Assembly: GCA_021372695.1 (NCBI GenBank)
Contig: JAJFTY010000071.1
Coordinates: 1 to 52,568 of the forward strand
Source: Deltaproteobacteria bacterium
GTDB taxonomy: Bacteria > Desulfobacterota > Syntrophia > Syntrophales > UBA5619
DNA length: 52,568 nt
Direction: 5' to 3'
A program made the position numbers and the translations under genes. Each line of letters starts with the position of its first letter. Within the stretch, counting starts at the first letter, position 1. Of this stretch, positions 23,964-32,746 are shown in pieces. The notes beneath the pieces are model-generated. The model did not search any database. It was given only the letters and a program-made list of their open reading frames with translations, and had not been told where the DNA came from.

Positions 23964-24917
23964 CTATTCCCTCCCCCCGTAGATGACTTTCAGCAGGCCG
24001 ACGATCTTTTCGTCCCGCCAGCGGGCGATTTCGGCCGTGCTTCGATTTCCCATCTCTTCATCGATTCCGGCCACGAGGAGACGCTTGGACTCGTCCGAGA
24101 TCTCGCTCCAGGTCGCCATCTCCCGCCAGTAGGCCCCGAAGGCCTTGCCGATGTGATCGATGAAATAGCCGTACCCCCCTTCGCCGCCGCCCAGGTGGTA
24201 GATCATGTGCTGCCCCATGAGCGCCCAGCGGATGCCGGGGCCGGCGCAGAGAGCCTTGTCCACATCCTCCACGGTGGCCGCGCCCGTGATGACGAGGTCG
24301 ATCGCCTCGCGCCAGACGGCCGCGGCCAAGCGGTTGGCGATGTGGCCCGGGATCTCCTTGCGCAGCACGACGGGGATCTTCCCCAGGCCTGCGAAAAACC
24401 GTTTGATCCGCTCCACAACGGCGGGAGAGGTCTTTTCACCCGGAACCAGCTCGACCAGCGGTACGAGATGGGGCGGATTGAAGGGATGGGCGATCAGGCA
24501 ACGTTCGGGACGGCTCGCCGATTTCTGGATCACCGACATCAGGAGTCCCGAAGAGGAGCTGGCCAGGACCGTCTCCGGCGCGGCGAGGCGGTCCATTTCG
24601 GAGAAGATCTTCGCCTTGACCTCGTAGGTTTCCACCGCCGACTCCTGGATGTAGTCGGCACCCTCGACGACCGCCGCCATGCTTCCTGCAACGGCGATGT
24701 TCGCCCTGGCTTCTTCGAGCCTCCCCTTCTCCAAGAGGCCGTATTCGACGAGGGCGGCGAGATTCGCGGAGGCCTTGGCGATCCCCCTCTCCACCACCGC
24801 CCGGTCGACATCGTGCATCCGGACCTTCATCCCCTGCATGGCGAAGAAGGTCGCCCAGCTCGACCCGATCGTCCCCGCGCCCAGAATTCCGACCGACTTG
24901 ATGCCACTGGCGCCCAT
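23964..24917 (-). CDS. 3-hydroxyacyl-CoA dehydrogenase family protein
   Basis: The 317-residue protein has the NAD Rossmann start VGILGAGTIGSSWATFFA and MHDVDRAVVERG. The catalytic region IAHPFNPPHLVPLVELVPG contains the histidine of the family, and a C-terminal helical domain starts at GHIANRL. SSSSGLLMS carries the conserved serines. It resembles the lambda-crystallin/L-carnitine dehydrogenase branch as much as classical beta-oxidation enzymes, since it is a single-domain cytoplasmic protein. The ATG at 24915-24917 has GGGAGGGGG upstream. It lies behind the TRAP transporter and UspA genes in the same direction, with a 166-base gap. Confidence 0.88.
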   Translation of the reverse strand: MGASGIKSVGILGAGTIGSSWATFFAMQGMKVRMHDVDRAVVERGIAKASANLAALVEYGLLEKGRLEEARANIAVAGSMAAVVEGADYIQESAVETYEVKAKIFSEMDRLAAPETVLASSSSGLLMSVIQKSASRPERCLIAHPFNPPHLVPLVELVPGEKTSPAVVERIKRFFAGLGKIPVVLRKEIPGHIANRLAAAVWREAIDLVITGAATVEDVDKALCAGPGIRWALMGQHMIYHLGGGEGGYGYFIDHIGKAFGAYWREMATWSEISDESKRLLVAGIDEEMGNRSTAEIARWRDEKIVGLLKVIYGGRE

Positions 24918-25083
24918 GGTCCCCCTCCCCGTGATCCCCTCCCGCGAGGGGAAAGTTTGCTTTCTTACGAGACTCTCAATTTCGGGTTGAAAACAGCCGC
25001 GGGGCCGGGAGCGGATTACATCGGCCGTCCCGGAGCCCGTAGCGTCAGTGAGTCTCTGGCGGCACAGGAGGCCGCCGGTTCTC

Positions 25084-25599
25084 TCAGATTTCACCCAGGG
25101 TGATGTCCGTATCGTCCTTCGGGATCGGTATGATGTAGACGGGGATGCCGATCCGGTGGAGCACCTTTTCCGCAACGCTGCCCAGGAAGGCGTGGCTGAT
25201 GACCCCCTTCCCGTGGGTCCCCATGACGACGATGTCGCTTTGCATGGTCGAGGCGATCTTCAGGATCTCCTCGGCCGGATCGCCGAAAACGACCTGAATC
25301 GAGGCGACGCGTTTGAGCGTCTCGGGATCATCCTTCAGTTCCCGTCGGGCGAACTCCTGCAGGCGTGCTTCGATCTTGCTGGCGAGACCTTCCTGGGTCC
25401 CCTGGCGGATCTCCTCCACCCGGGCGGGGCTCGTATGAAGCAGCAGGTAGGATTCTGCAAGGGGCCGGCTGTCCACCACGTGCAGGATATGGATCGACGC
25501 GTCATGCTTCCGGGCGGTGTTGACCGCATAACGGAAGGCGTAGGCCGAGTTCTTGCTCAGGTCGGTCGCGTACAGGACTTTCTGTATCTTCGGAATCAT
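25084..25599 (-). CDS. Universal stress protein UspA family
   Basis: This 171-residue single-domain Usp has VLYATDLSKNSAYAFRYA at the N-terminus and VVMGTHGKGVISHAFLGSVAEKVL near the C-terminus, with the GxxGx9GS nucleotide-binding loop. It starts 49 bases after the stop of the TRAP large permease and probably shares its transcript, an arrangement seen repeatedly in TRAP operons (TeaD-like). The 166 bases after it hold GC-rich inverted repeats but no gene. Confidence 0.9.
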   Translation of the reverse strand: MIPKIQKVLYATDLSKNSAYAFRYAVNTARKHDASIHILHVVDSRPLAESYLLLHTSPARVEEIRQGTQEGLASKIEARLQEFARRELKDDPETLKRVASIQVVFGDPAEEILKIASTMQSDIVVMGTHGKGVISHAFLGSVAEKVLHRIGIPVYIIPIPKDDTDITLGEI

Positions 25600-25648
25600 A
25601 TTCTCGTTCCTCCCTTTTCATGGTGCAATGCCTGAATCCTCGCCTCTC

Positions 25649-26974
25649 CTATTTCCCGAGCATCACGTTGGGGAGCCAGACGACGACCTGCGGGAAGATC
25701 GTGCAGATCACGACCCCGATCCCCTGGAGGATCAGGAACGGGATGACGCCCTTGTAGACGTGGCTCAGCCTCACCCCTTCGATCCCCAGCCCCGACAGGT
25801 AGAAGAGCGCATAGCCGAACGGCGGGGTCAGGAACGACATCTGCAGGTTGATCGCCAGCATCGCGACGAACCAGAGCATGTCGAACCCGAGCTGCTGGGC
25901 CACGGGCAGGAAGATCGGGAAGGTGATCATGACGATCCCGATCCAGTCGATGAAGCAGCCCAGGATGACGTAGATGATCATGATCATCACATAGGTGCCC
26001 CATTTTCCGAGGCCCAGGCTCAGGATCGCGTTGACCAGGGCGGTGCCGCCCCCGAGCCCCAGGAAGACGCCGGTAAAGCAGGTCGCCCCGACGATGATGA
26101 TGATCACCATCGTCACCGTCCGCGAGGTCTGGTAGAGGCAGTCGGCGAAATTCCGCCAGGTGAGCTTCCCGTAGGCGATGACCATGATGAAGGCGGCGAA
26201 GGCCCCGACACCGGCCGCCTCGGTCGGCGTGGCGATGCCGAAGAAGATCGCCCCGAGCACGAGGAAGATCAGCGCGAGCGGCGGAACGGCGTAGCGAAAC
26301 GTGTCCTTGATCCGATCGGCCATCGGGATCAGCGCCAGTTCCTCTGCGGGAACGGGCGGCCCGATCTTCGGGTTCAGGAAGCAGCGGATCGCGATGTAGA
26401 TCATGTAGAGGACGCCGAGGGTCACCCCCGGTAAAACGCCCGACATGAGGAGCTTGCCCGCGGAAAGCGCCCCCTGGTCGGCCATCATGACGAGCATGAT
26501 GCTGGGCGGAATGAGGATCCCGAGGCTCCCGCCGGCGGCGACCATCCCCATCGTGATCTCCTTCTGATAGCCGTAGCGGATCAACATCGGCCCGGCGAGG
26601 AGCCCCATCGTGACCACCGAAGCGCCCACGATCCCGGTACAGGCCGCAAAGACGATGCAGACACCGATGACCGCGATTCCCACGCCGCCGCGGATCGGGC
26701 CGAGGAGGATGCGGAGCGCCTTGAAGAGTTCGTCCGCCACCCCCGACATCGTGAGGAAGTTCCCCATCAGGATGAAAAGGGTGATCGCGACCAGGACGAA
26801 GTTGTCCATCGTACCGTAGATCCGGTCCATGAAGATCCCGAAGAACTGCGGCCCGATGAAGAAGAAACCGAACAGGACGCCGACCCCGCCGAGGGCGAAA
26901 GCCAGGGGGTGTCCCATGAAGAAGAAGACCACCAGCGCGACGAACATGCCGATTGCAGCCATTTCAGGAGTCAT
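25649..26974 (-). CDS. dctM: TRAP transporter large permease DctM
   Basis: This 441-residue membrane protein has about 12 to 14 hydrophobic helices and the DctM pattern, for example GMVAAGGSLGILIPPSIMLV and GAFAAFIMVIAYGKLTWRNF. It is the ion-coupled translocation subunit of a tripartite ATP-independent periplasmic transporter for organic acids. The ATG at 26972-26974 overlaps the DctQ stop by four bases (ATGA). An in-frame extension to 27166 lies inside dctQ and is rejected. Confidence 0.93.
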   Translation of the reverse strand: MTPEMAAIGMFVALVVFFFMGHPLAFALGGVGVLFGFFFIGPQFFGIFMDRIYGTMDNFVLVAITLFILMGNFLTMSGVADELFKALRILLGPIRGGVGIAVIGVCIVFAACTGIVGASVVTMGLLAGPMLIRYGYQKEITMGMVAAGGSLGILIPPSIMLVMMADQGALSAGKLLMSGVLPGVTLGVLYMIYIAIRCFLNPKIGPPVPAEELALIPMADRIKDTFRYAVPPLALIFLVLGAIFFGIATPTEAAGVGAFAAFIMVIAYGKLTWRNFADCLYQTSRTVTMVIIIIVGATCFTGVFLGLGGGTALVNAILSLGLGKWGTYVMIMIIYVILGCFIDWIGIVMITFPIFLPVAQQLGFDMLWFVAMLAINLQMSFLTPPFGYALFYLSGLGIEGVRLSHVYKGVIPFLILQGIGVVICTIFPQVVVWLPNVMLGK

Positions 26975-27486
26975 TGGCTCACCCCCTCTTTCTGAACGAG
27001 TATATCGACGGTCTTGATCACCTCGGAGATCCCCTGCAGGAGGAGCATCACGGCGGTGAGCGGGATGACCGTCTTGATCGGGTACAGGGGCGGGCCCCAG
27101 ATGCTCCACGATTTCTCCAGCATGCTCCAGGAGTTGAGGGAGTAAGAGAGGCCGAACCAGAGCCATACGGCGATGAACGGGAAGTACATGAAGGCATAGC
27201 AGATGAGCGACATGACCGCCTGCGTCTTCTTGGAGAAGCGGCCGGAGAAGAGATCGATGGTCACGTGGGATTTGTACAGCAGGCCGTAGGCGGCAACGAG
27301 CATGAAATGGGCGCCGTAGAAGAAGTTGCTCATCTCGAAAGTCCAGACCGTCGGGTGCTGGAACGAACGGGTGATCACCTCATAGACGACCAGGAGCGTC
27401 AGCGGGATCATCAGGTAACTGCAGACAATCCCCGTCCAGCGGCTGAATGCGTCGATCCTTTTGGACAAACCAAGCCATGTGTTCAT
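26971..27486 (-). CDS. dctQ: TRAP transporter small permease DctQ
   Basis: This 171-residue membrane protein has four hydrophobic segments and the DctQ motif VVYEVITRSF followed by HVTIDLFSGRFS. It pairs with DctM in the membrane. The ATG at 27484-27486 is chosen, with AAAGG upstream; a TTG at 27504 is the alternative. It lies between the binding protein and DctM genes in the usual order, with the stop overlapping the dctM start. Confidence 0.9.
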   Translation of the reverse strand: MNTWLGLSKRIDAFSRWTGIVCSYLMIPLTLLVVYEVITRSFQHPTVWTFEMSNFFYGAHFMLVAAYGLLYKSHVTIDLFSGRFSKKTQAVMSLICYAFMYFPFIAVWLWFGLSYSLNSWSMLEKSWSIWGPPLYPIKTVIPLTAVMLLLQGISEVIKTVDILVQKEGVSQ

Positions 27487-27571
27487 ATCGGGAACCTTTC
27501 TCAAGGAAATAGGGAATGGAGCGTCCGGACCCTTCCGGACGCTCCGCTCACATTCAGGTCTGTTCAGACGC

Positions 27572-28672
27572 CTACTTCAGGCCGGGAAGTTTCGGCAGGG
27601 TAAAGGGATTGCGCCCCTGGGAGAACGGTTCCTGGACCTCGCGTGCGACCTGGAAGTCCTTGATGAACTGGAACATGGAGAGCGCCGCGGTCTGGTAATC
27701 GGGGTTCTTTTTCGCCTCGTCCACGAGGTATTCCCAGGCGTACTCCTCGATCTTCTTGAGTTCAGCATTGGAGAGTTTGAAGATCTGCGTGCCTGCCTTC
27801 TTGAAGAGCTGCAGGGCCTCGATGTTGCCGGTCTCGTACCAGCTGCTCATGTAGGCCACGTTGGCCTGCGCCGCCTTCTCGACGATGACCTTCAGGTCCG
27901 CCGGGAGCTTTTCCCAGACGCCCTTGTTGATCATGACGCCGAAGGTGGACGAGGGCTGATGCCAGCCGGGGCCGATGTTGTATTTGGTGACCTCGGAAAA
28001 GCCCATCTTCCAGTCGATCGAGGGGCTGCAGAACTCGGCGCCGTCGATGGTCGCCATCTGGAGGGCCTGGTAGATCTCGCCGCCGGAGATCATCACCTGG
28101 GCCGCGCCCAGCTTCTGGAGGATGTGTCCCTGCGCCTTTCCCGACATCCGGAGCTTCTTGCCCTTGTAGTCGGCGAGCGTCTTGATCGGGACGCGGGCAC
28201 GGATGCCCGATTCCATGGGGCTGACCGAGGTGAGGAAGTACATCATGCCGTACTTGCCGAAGAGGTCGCTGAATACCTTCTTTCCGCCCGCATGGTAGTA
28301 CCAGTTGATGGCGTCATACTGACAGAGCCCCATCGGATAGGAACCGAGGAGGTCGAAGGCGCTGTTCTTGCCGGCCCAGTAGCTCGGCCAGTCGCCGCCG
28401 CACTCGACGGAACCCTTGGCTACGGTGTCGAAAACGGCGTTTGCCGGGACCAGTTCGCCGGCCGGCGATACCGTGATCTGGAGGCGGCCGTTGCTCAGTT
28501 CGCCGACCAGTTTGGCGAAGTTCTTGTCCCCTTCGATCAGGTTGATGGCGGGCGTCCAGGTGGTGACCATCTTCCATTTGATCGGCGCGTCGGCCGCCAC
28601 GGCAAGTCCGAGGCCGGTGCAGAAAATCATTGTCATCACGACGGCAACTACGACACCCCATCTTCTCTTCAT
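27572..28672 (-). CDS. dctP: TRAP transporter substrate-binding protein DctP
   Basis: This 366-residue periplasmic protein has a signal peptide ending near VAADAP. Typical DctP blocks follow: KWKMVTTWTP, GELVPANAVFDTVAKGSVE, a central KTLADYKGKKLRMSGKAQ whose arginine normally binds the ligand carboxylate, and GGEIYQALQMATIDGAE. It most resembles binding proteins for mannitol/chloroaromatic or keto-acid ligands in its YYHAGGKKVF region, but the ligand is not predictable. It is the first gene behind the sigma-54 promoter at 28769-28786. Confidence 0.92.
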   Translation of the reverse strand: MKRRWGVVVAVVMTMIFCTGLGLAVAADAPIKWKMVTTWTPAINLIEGDKNFAKLVGELSNGRLQITVSPAGELVPANAVFDTVAKGSVECGGDWPSYWAGKNSAFDLLGSYPMGLCQYDAINWYYHAGGKKVFSDLFGKYGMMYFLTSVSPMESGIRARVPIKTLADYKGKKLRMSGKAQGHILQKLGAAQVMISGGEIYQALQMATIDGAEFCSPSIDWKMGFSEVTKYNIGPGWHQPSSTFGVMINKGVWEKLPADLKVIVEKAAQANVAYMSSWYETGNIEALQLFKKAGTQIFKLSNAELKKIEEYAWEYLVDEAKKNPDYQTAALSMFQFIKDFQVAREVQEPFSQGRNPFTLPKLPGLK

Positions 28673-28768
28673 GGCAAAACCCTCCTTTTCAAGAATAAGT
28701 CTACCGTTGCCTCTGAAACGTCTTCACCATTCCAATGAACCCGCGTGTCCCAATGAATACCGGCATGG

Positions 28769-28786
28769 GAGCAAGAAGCAGGCCAC
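28769..28786 (-). promoter_or_regulatory. sigma-54 promoter of the TRAP operon
   Basis: On the minus strand the sequence GTGGCCTGCTTCTTGCTC has GG (28784-28783) and GC (28772-28771) exactly ten bases apart. This is the -24/-12 spacing, with TGGC and TTGCT as near-consensus boxes. Transcription would start near 28760, about 90 bases before the dctP ATG. The gene of a sigma-54 activator lies immediately upstream. Confidence 0.75.
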
Positions 28787-28884
28787 TGGGAAGTCGTGGC
28801 GTCAACATGATAACTTTATTATGAAATGTTATTACAGAACCTGAGAAATTGGGAGGTGAACCCTCCTGGGGAGTCGAAAAAAGG

Positions 28885-28963
28885 CTACAAGTCGCCGGGC
28901 AAGGAAGCGGAATCAAGGAGGAGTGCGGTTCTCCCGGCCATGTAGACAAAAGGCTACATGTAG
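28885..28963. promoter_or_regulatory. Candidate upstream activating sites for the sigma-54 activator
   Basis: Three related sites occur between the activator gene and the promoter: CTACAAG at 28885-28891, CATGTAG at 28939-28945 and the perfect palindrome CTACATGTAG at 28954-28963. The second and third also form a CATGTAG-N8-CTACATG inverted repeat. They lie about 100-180 bases upstream of the -24 box, the usual enhancer distance. Two share the longer word AAAAGGCTACA. Confidence 0.6.
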
Positions 28964-28977
28964 AAAAAAGGAGACTT

Positions 28978-30372
28978 TTACGCCAGTTTCAGGGAAATGT
29001 TCAGTTTTTTCATCTTCTTGTAGAGTGATGTCCGGTGGATTCCCAGAAGACGCGCCGCCTGGTTTTTGTTGAAGTTGGAGATCCGGATGGTGTGCAGCAG
29101 CGTCTCCTTCTCCATGTCGTCCCGGAGTCTTTTGAGCAGGGTGTTGTCCTGCTTCGACGGTTCGCGGCCCAGGTCCTGCATGAAAAGCGGCAGATGCCTC
29201 ACCTGGGTCTGGTCGCCGTCCAGCGTGAAGAGGATCCGTTCCAGGATATTGGCGAGTTCCCGGACATTGCCGGGCCAGGCATAGGATTGAAAGATCTGCA
29301 TCACCGCGGGGGAGAAGCTGGCCATCTTGGTTCCCTGCTCACGGCTGATCTTCTTCATGAGGGATTCCGCAATCAGGGGGAGATCCTCCATCCTCTCCCG
29401 CAGGGGCGGGATCGCAATGGGAATCACGTTCAGCCGGTAGAAGAGATCCTTCCGGAACTTGCCGCGAGCCACCAGCTCTTCGAGATTCTCGTGGGTCGCG
29501 GCGATGAGGCGGAAATTGCTCTTGATCAGGCGGTTTCCCCCGAGGTGCTCGAACTCCTTCTCCTCCAGGATCCGCAGGAGCTTGGGTTGCATCTCCATGG
29601 GCAGATCGCCGATTTCGTCAAGGAAGATGGAGCCTCCGTGGGCCAGTTCGAACTTGCCGGCCTTGCCCTTGCTGGAGGCGCCGGTGAAGGCGCCCGCCTC
29701 GTACCCGAACAGCTCCGCTTCCAGAAGCTCCCGGGGAATGGCCGAGCAATTCAGGCGGATGAACGGATAGAGGCGCCGCCTGCTGGCGTAATGGATCGCA
29801 TGGGCGAAGAGCTCCTTCCCCGTGCCGCTCTCCCCGGTGATCAGCACCGGGGCGTCGATCTCGGCGGCCCGCAGGGCAAGCTTCTTGAGCTCCTGGATGC
29901 CCCGGCTGTTGCCCACGATATGCTGGAGGGTGTATTTCGACGACCTCAAATCCGTGAGTTCCTGCTCGTAGAACTCGACCTTGGATTCCAGCAGGCTCAA
30001 CCGGCCGGAGAGGGTGTGGACGTCGCGCACATCCTTGAACATCACCTGGCCGAAGACGAAGAGCCCCTGCCCGTCGATCTGGATCGGGATGCGCTGGACG
30101 ACCATCTCCTGACCCCGGATGCTCTGGGTATCGTTGATCTCCGGGACCCCGGTTTCGGCGACGATGTGCATCCTTGTGTTCTCGATCACCTCCGCACAGT
30201 GCCTCCCCATGATCTCTTCCGGCTTCATGCCGAGAAACTCGGCGTAAGTTTTGCTGAAGAAAATGACCTTGCCGTCCCGGTCCGTGATCATGACGCCGTT
30301 GCGGATCGAATCGAGAATAGTTTCGTAGAAGAGGACCTTATTCTGCAGCTCCGTAATCTTCTTTTCATCCAT
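28978..30372 (-). CDS. sigma-54-dependent activator (PAS-AAA-Fis)
   Basis: The 464-residue protein has an N-terminal PAS domain (about 14-115, ETILDSIRNGVMITDRDGKV). A short coiled coil (about 122-145) and a sigma-54 interaction AAA domain follow, with Walker A GESGTGKE at 180-187 and the GAFTGA loop at 227-232. A C-terminal Fis-type helix-turn-helix (NKNQAARLLGIHRTSLYKKM) ends the protein. There is no receiver domain, so the signal is probably sensed by the PAS domain. The ATG at 30370-30372 has AAGGTG upstream. It is followed at once by its presumed sites and the sigma-54 promoter of the TRAP operon. Confidence 0.93.
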   Translation of the reverse strand: MDEKKITELQNKVLFYETILDSIRNGVMITDRDGKVIFFSKTYAEFLGMKPEEIMGRHCAEVIENTRMHIVAETGVPEINDTQSIRGQEMVVQRIPIQIDGQGLFVFGQVMFKDVRDVHTLSGRLSLLESKVEFYEQELTDLRSSKYTLQHIVGNSRGIQELKKLALRAAEIDAPVLITGESGTGKELFAHAIHYASRRRLYPFIRLNCSAIPRELLEAELFGYEAGAFTGASSKGKAGKFELAHGGSIFLDEIGDLPMEMQPKLLRILEEKEFEHLGGNRLIKSNFRLIAATHENLEELVARGKFRKDLFYRLNVIPIAIPPLRERMEDLPLIAESLMKKISREQGTKMASFSPAVMQIFQSYAWPGNVRELANILERILFTLDGDQTQVRHLPLFMQDLGREPSKQDNTLLKRLRDDMEKETLLHTIRISNFNKNQAARLLGIHRTSLYKKMKKLNISLKLA

Positions 30373-30478
30373 CGGAACACCTTGCCCTGTCTGTCCGTTC
30401 GTTCCCTTGGCCCGGCGTCGCACCCGCCTGACGTCCGGCGAGATTCGGCGACCGGCCGCGTCTGCAAATATCGAGCGA

Positions 30479-32122
30479 TCAGGCCGGAGCGTCCTTCATC
30501 TTTTCGACCTCCCGCTTGCGCAGATCCCCCCGGATGATCTTGCCGGTGCTCGTCATCGGGAGTTCGGCCACGAATTCGAGCTCCCGCGGATACTCATGGG
30601 CGGCCAGACGCGTCTTGACGAACTCCTGGATTTCCCGCGCCAGCTCCGCCGAGCCGCTGAGCCCGGCCTTGAGCACCACAAAGGCCTTGACCACCTCGGT
30701 CCGGACCGGATCGGGTTTGCCGATCACCGCGGACATGGCCACGGCCGGATGCTTCAGCAGGCAGTCCTCGATCTCTGCGGGCCCGATCCGGTAGCCCGAG
30801 GAGGTGATCACGTCATCCTTCCGCGCCACGTACCAGATGTAGCCCTCTGCATCCTTTTTTCCCAGGTCTCCTGTCAGAGACCAGTCGCCGACGAACTTGT
30901 CCCGGGTGGCCTGGGGATTCTGCCAGTAGTTGAGGAACATGACCGGGTCGGGGCGCAGGATCGCGATCTCGCCGACCGTTCCCGGCGGGACGATGTTCCC
31001 TTCCGGATCCACGGCCTCCACGCGGTGGCCCGGGATCGGCTTCCCCATTGAGCCCCGGCGGACGGGCATGATCTCGCAGCAGTTTCCGACCACGAGGTTC
31101 ACCTCGGTCTGGCCGTAAAATTCGTTGATCTCCAGGTCCATCACCTGGCGGCCCCAGTCGAGCAGCTCCTCGCCCAGCGTCTCGCCCCCGCAGCCGATCG
31201 TCCGCATATGGTAGTCGTAACGGCTCTTGGGATCCTTCACCTGCCGCATCATCTTCAAAGCGGTGGGGGGCATGAAGGCATTGCGGATGCCGTACTTGGC
31301 GATGAAATGGAAGGCCTGCTCCGGGTCGAATTTCTTGGCACGGTAGGCGACCACCGGGACGCCGTGGTGCCAGCTCGGTAAGAGGACGTCGATCAGACCG
31401 CCGATCCAGGCCCAGTCGGCGGGCGTCCAGTAGACGTCCTCCTTCTTCGGGAAGAAGTTGTGGAAGAATTCCACCCCCGGGACATGGCCGAGGACGACCC
31501 GGTGGGCATGGAGCGCCCCCTTCGGCGGCCCGGTCGTGCCCGAGGTGTAGATGATCAGGGCCGGATCGTCCGCCTTGGTCGGCACCGGCTCGAAGCGGGA
31601 GGAGCCCTTCTCCAGGGCCGCCCAGAAATCGATGACGCCGGCCTCGGGCGTGCCGCGGGTGACGAAGAGAAGCTTCAGGTCGGGGAGGCGGTCGCGGATC
31701 TGGAGGACCTTATCGACATTGGCCCCGTCGGTGATGACCGCCTTGGCCCCGCTGTTTCCCAGACGGTATTCCAGAGCGTCTGGACCGAAGAGGGTGAAAA
31801 GCGGGATCGCGATGGCGCCCAGCTTGTAGGCGGCCACATGGGCGATCGCCGTCTCAGGGCACTGCGGCAGCAGGATGCCGACCCGGTCGCCCCGGGCGAT
31901 GCCCTGCGCCCGAAGGGCATTGGCCAGACAGTTGGAGAGATTCTTGATATCCCAGAAAGTGTACTTTTCGGTCCGGCCCCCTTCGTCCTCATAGATGAGG
32001 GCGAGGCGGTAGCGCTCGTCCGCCCACTTGTCGCAGACGTCGACGCCGATGTTGTAGTACTCCGGGATCTGCCACTGGAAACTCCGATAAACCTCTTCGT
32101 AGGTGCTCTTCTTCTGCAGCAT
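30479..32122 (-). CDS. Acyl-CoA synthetase, AMP-forming (acetyl/medium-chain type)
   Basis: The 547-residue ANL-family ligase has LIIYTSGTTGPPKGA, YGQTEVN and the GDLGKKDAEGY hinge region. Near the C-terminus PMTSTGKIIRGDLR carries the catalytic lysine. The sequence around WTPADWAWIGGL resembles acetyl-CoA and medium-chain acyl-CoA ligases more than the long-chain enzyme at 538. GGGGAGGG precedes the ATG. It lies upstream of the sigma-54 activator and the TRAP operon in the same direction, so it may activate the acid imported by that transporter; this is inference. Confidence 0.9.
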   Translation of the reverse strand: MLQKKSTYEEVYRSFQWQIPEYYNIGVDVCDKWADERYRLALIYEDEGGRTEKYTFWDIKNLSNCLANALRAQGIARGDRVGILLPQCPETAIAHVAAYKLGAIAIPLFTLFGPDALEYRLGNSGAKAVITDGANVDKVLQIRDRLPDLKLLFVTRGTPEAGVIDFWAALEKGSSRFEPVPTKADDPALIIYTSGTTGPPKGALHAHRVVLGHVPGVEFFHNFFPKKEDVYWTPADWAWIGGLIDVLLPSWHHGVPVVAYRAKKFDPEQAFHFIAKYGIRNAFMPPTALKMMRQVKDPKSRYDYHMRTIGCGGETLGEELLDWGRQVMDLEINEFYGQTEVNLVVGNCCEIMPVRRGSMGKPIPGHRVEAVDPEGNIVPPGTVGEIAILRPDPVMFLNYWQNPQATRDKFVGDWSLTGDLGKKDAEGYIWYVARKDDVITSSGYRIGPAEIEDCLLKHPAVAMSAVIGKPDPVRTEVVKAFVVLKAGLSGSAELAREIQEFVKTRLAAHEYPRELEFVAELPMTSTGKIIRGDLRKREVEKMKDAPA

Positions 32123-32326
32123 AGGTTCCCTCCCCTTTCTGATCTAGTGGCACTCTGCACGCAGCATACCTGTCAGCCGACAGGCGACATCATGAATGAT
32201 CCGCCGAACGGGACCCTTCAGGCCGGATCGTTTCGGGAAAGCCCTCCTTCGTCCGTCGGGTTCGGACGCCCGGAACGCGGAAGAACCGCTTTCCCGGCCT
32301 CGGTACAACGGTGGCGGAGTCGGGTT

Positions 32327-32430
32327 GGAGAGAGAGCAGAGGAGAGGTCGAGCAGAGAGGCAGGAGGAGAGATAGGAGAAGAGGCAAGAGAAGAAGAGAG
32401 AGATGCAGAGGAGAAGATCAGCAAGAGACG
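32327..32430 (+). repeat. Purine-rich (GA) tract in a 624-bp gene-free gap
   Basis: About 100 bases are nearly all A and G on the plus strand (runs such as GGAGAGAGAGCAGAGGAGAG). This is unlike the rest of the window. It lies in the gap 32123-32746 between the acyl-CoA ligase and Nudix genes. No convincing gene, terminator or RNA was found in the remainder of this gap. Confidence 0.7.
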
Positions 32431-32746
32431 CACTTCACAGGAATGACCCGGACCGGCGGGTGAATCGATACAATTCCTCGCGATATCAGGCTTCGTCACG
32501 GACAAGAGAAATCTCCAAATCGTCTGGGAACAACGGCAATGATGTTGGGTCTTGAACCCGATGAATCCCTTCAGCGACTGTGGGAATTTATGCTGCTGCG
32601 GGCCGGGCTTTCGAGCGTCACATACAACGAACCTGCGTTCACAGGGGGTTGCAGCGTAGCCAAAATACTGAGTCGGGTCTCCCTTGTCAAGCGAAAAAGG
32701 GATCTGAAAGTCTACAAACCGCGTGTCGTGGCCTGTCCGGCCTGCG

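Noticed and set aside
32153..32168. A TGGCAC-N8-GC plus-strand sigma-54-like site
   Set aside because: The -12 box is poor (ACGCA) and no gene follows on that strand.
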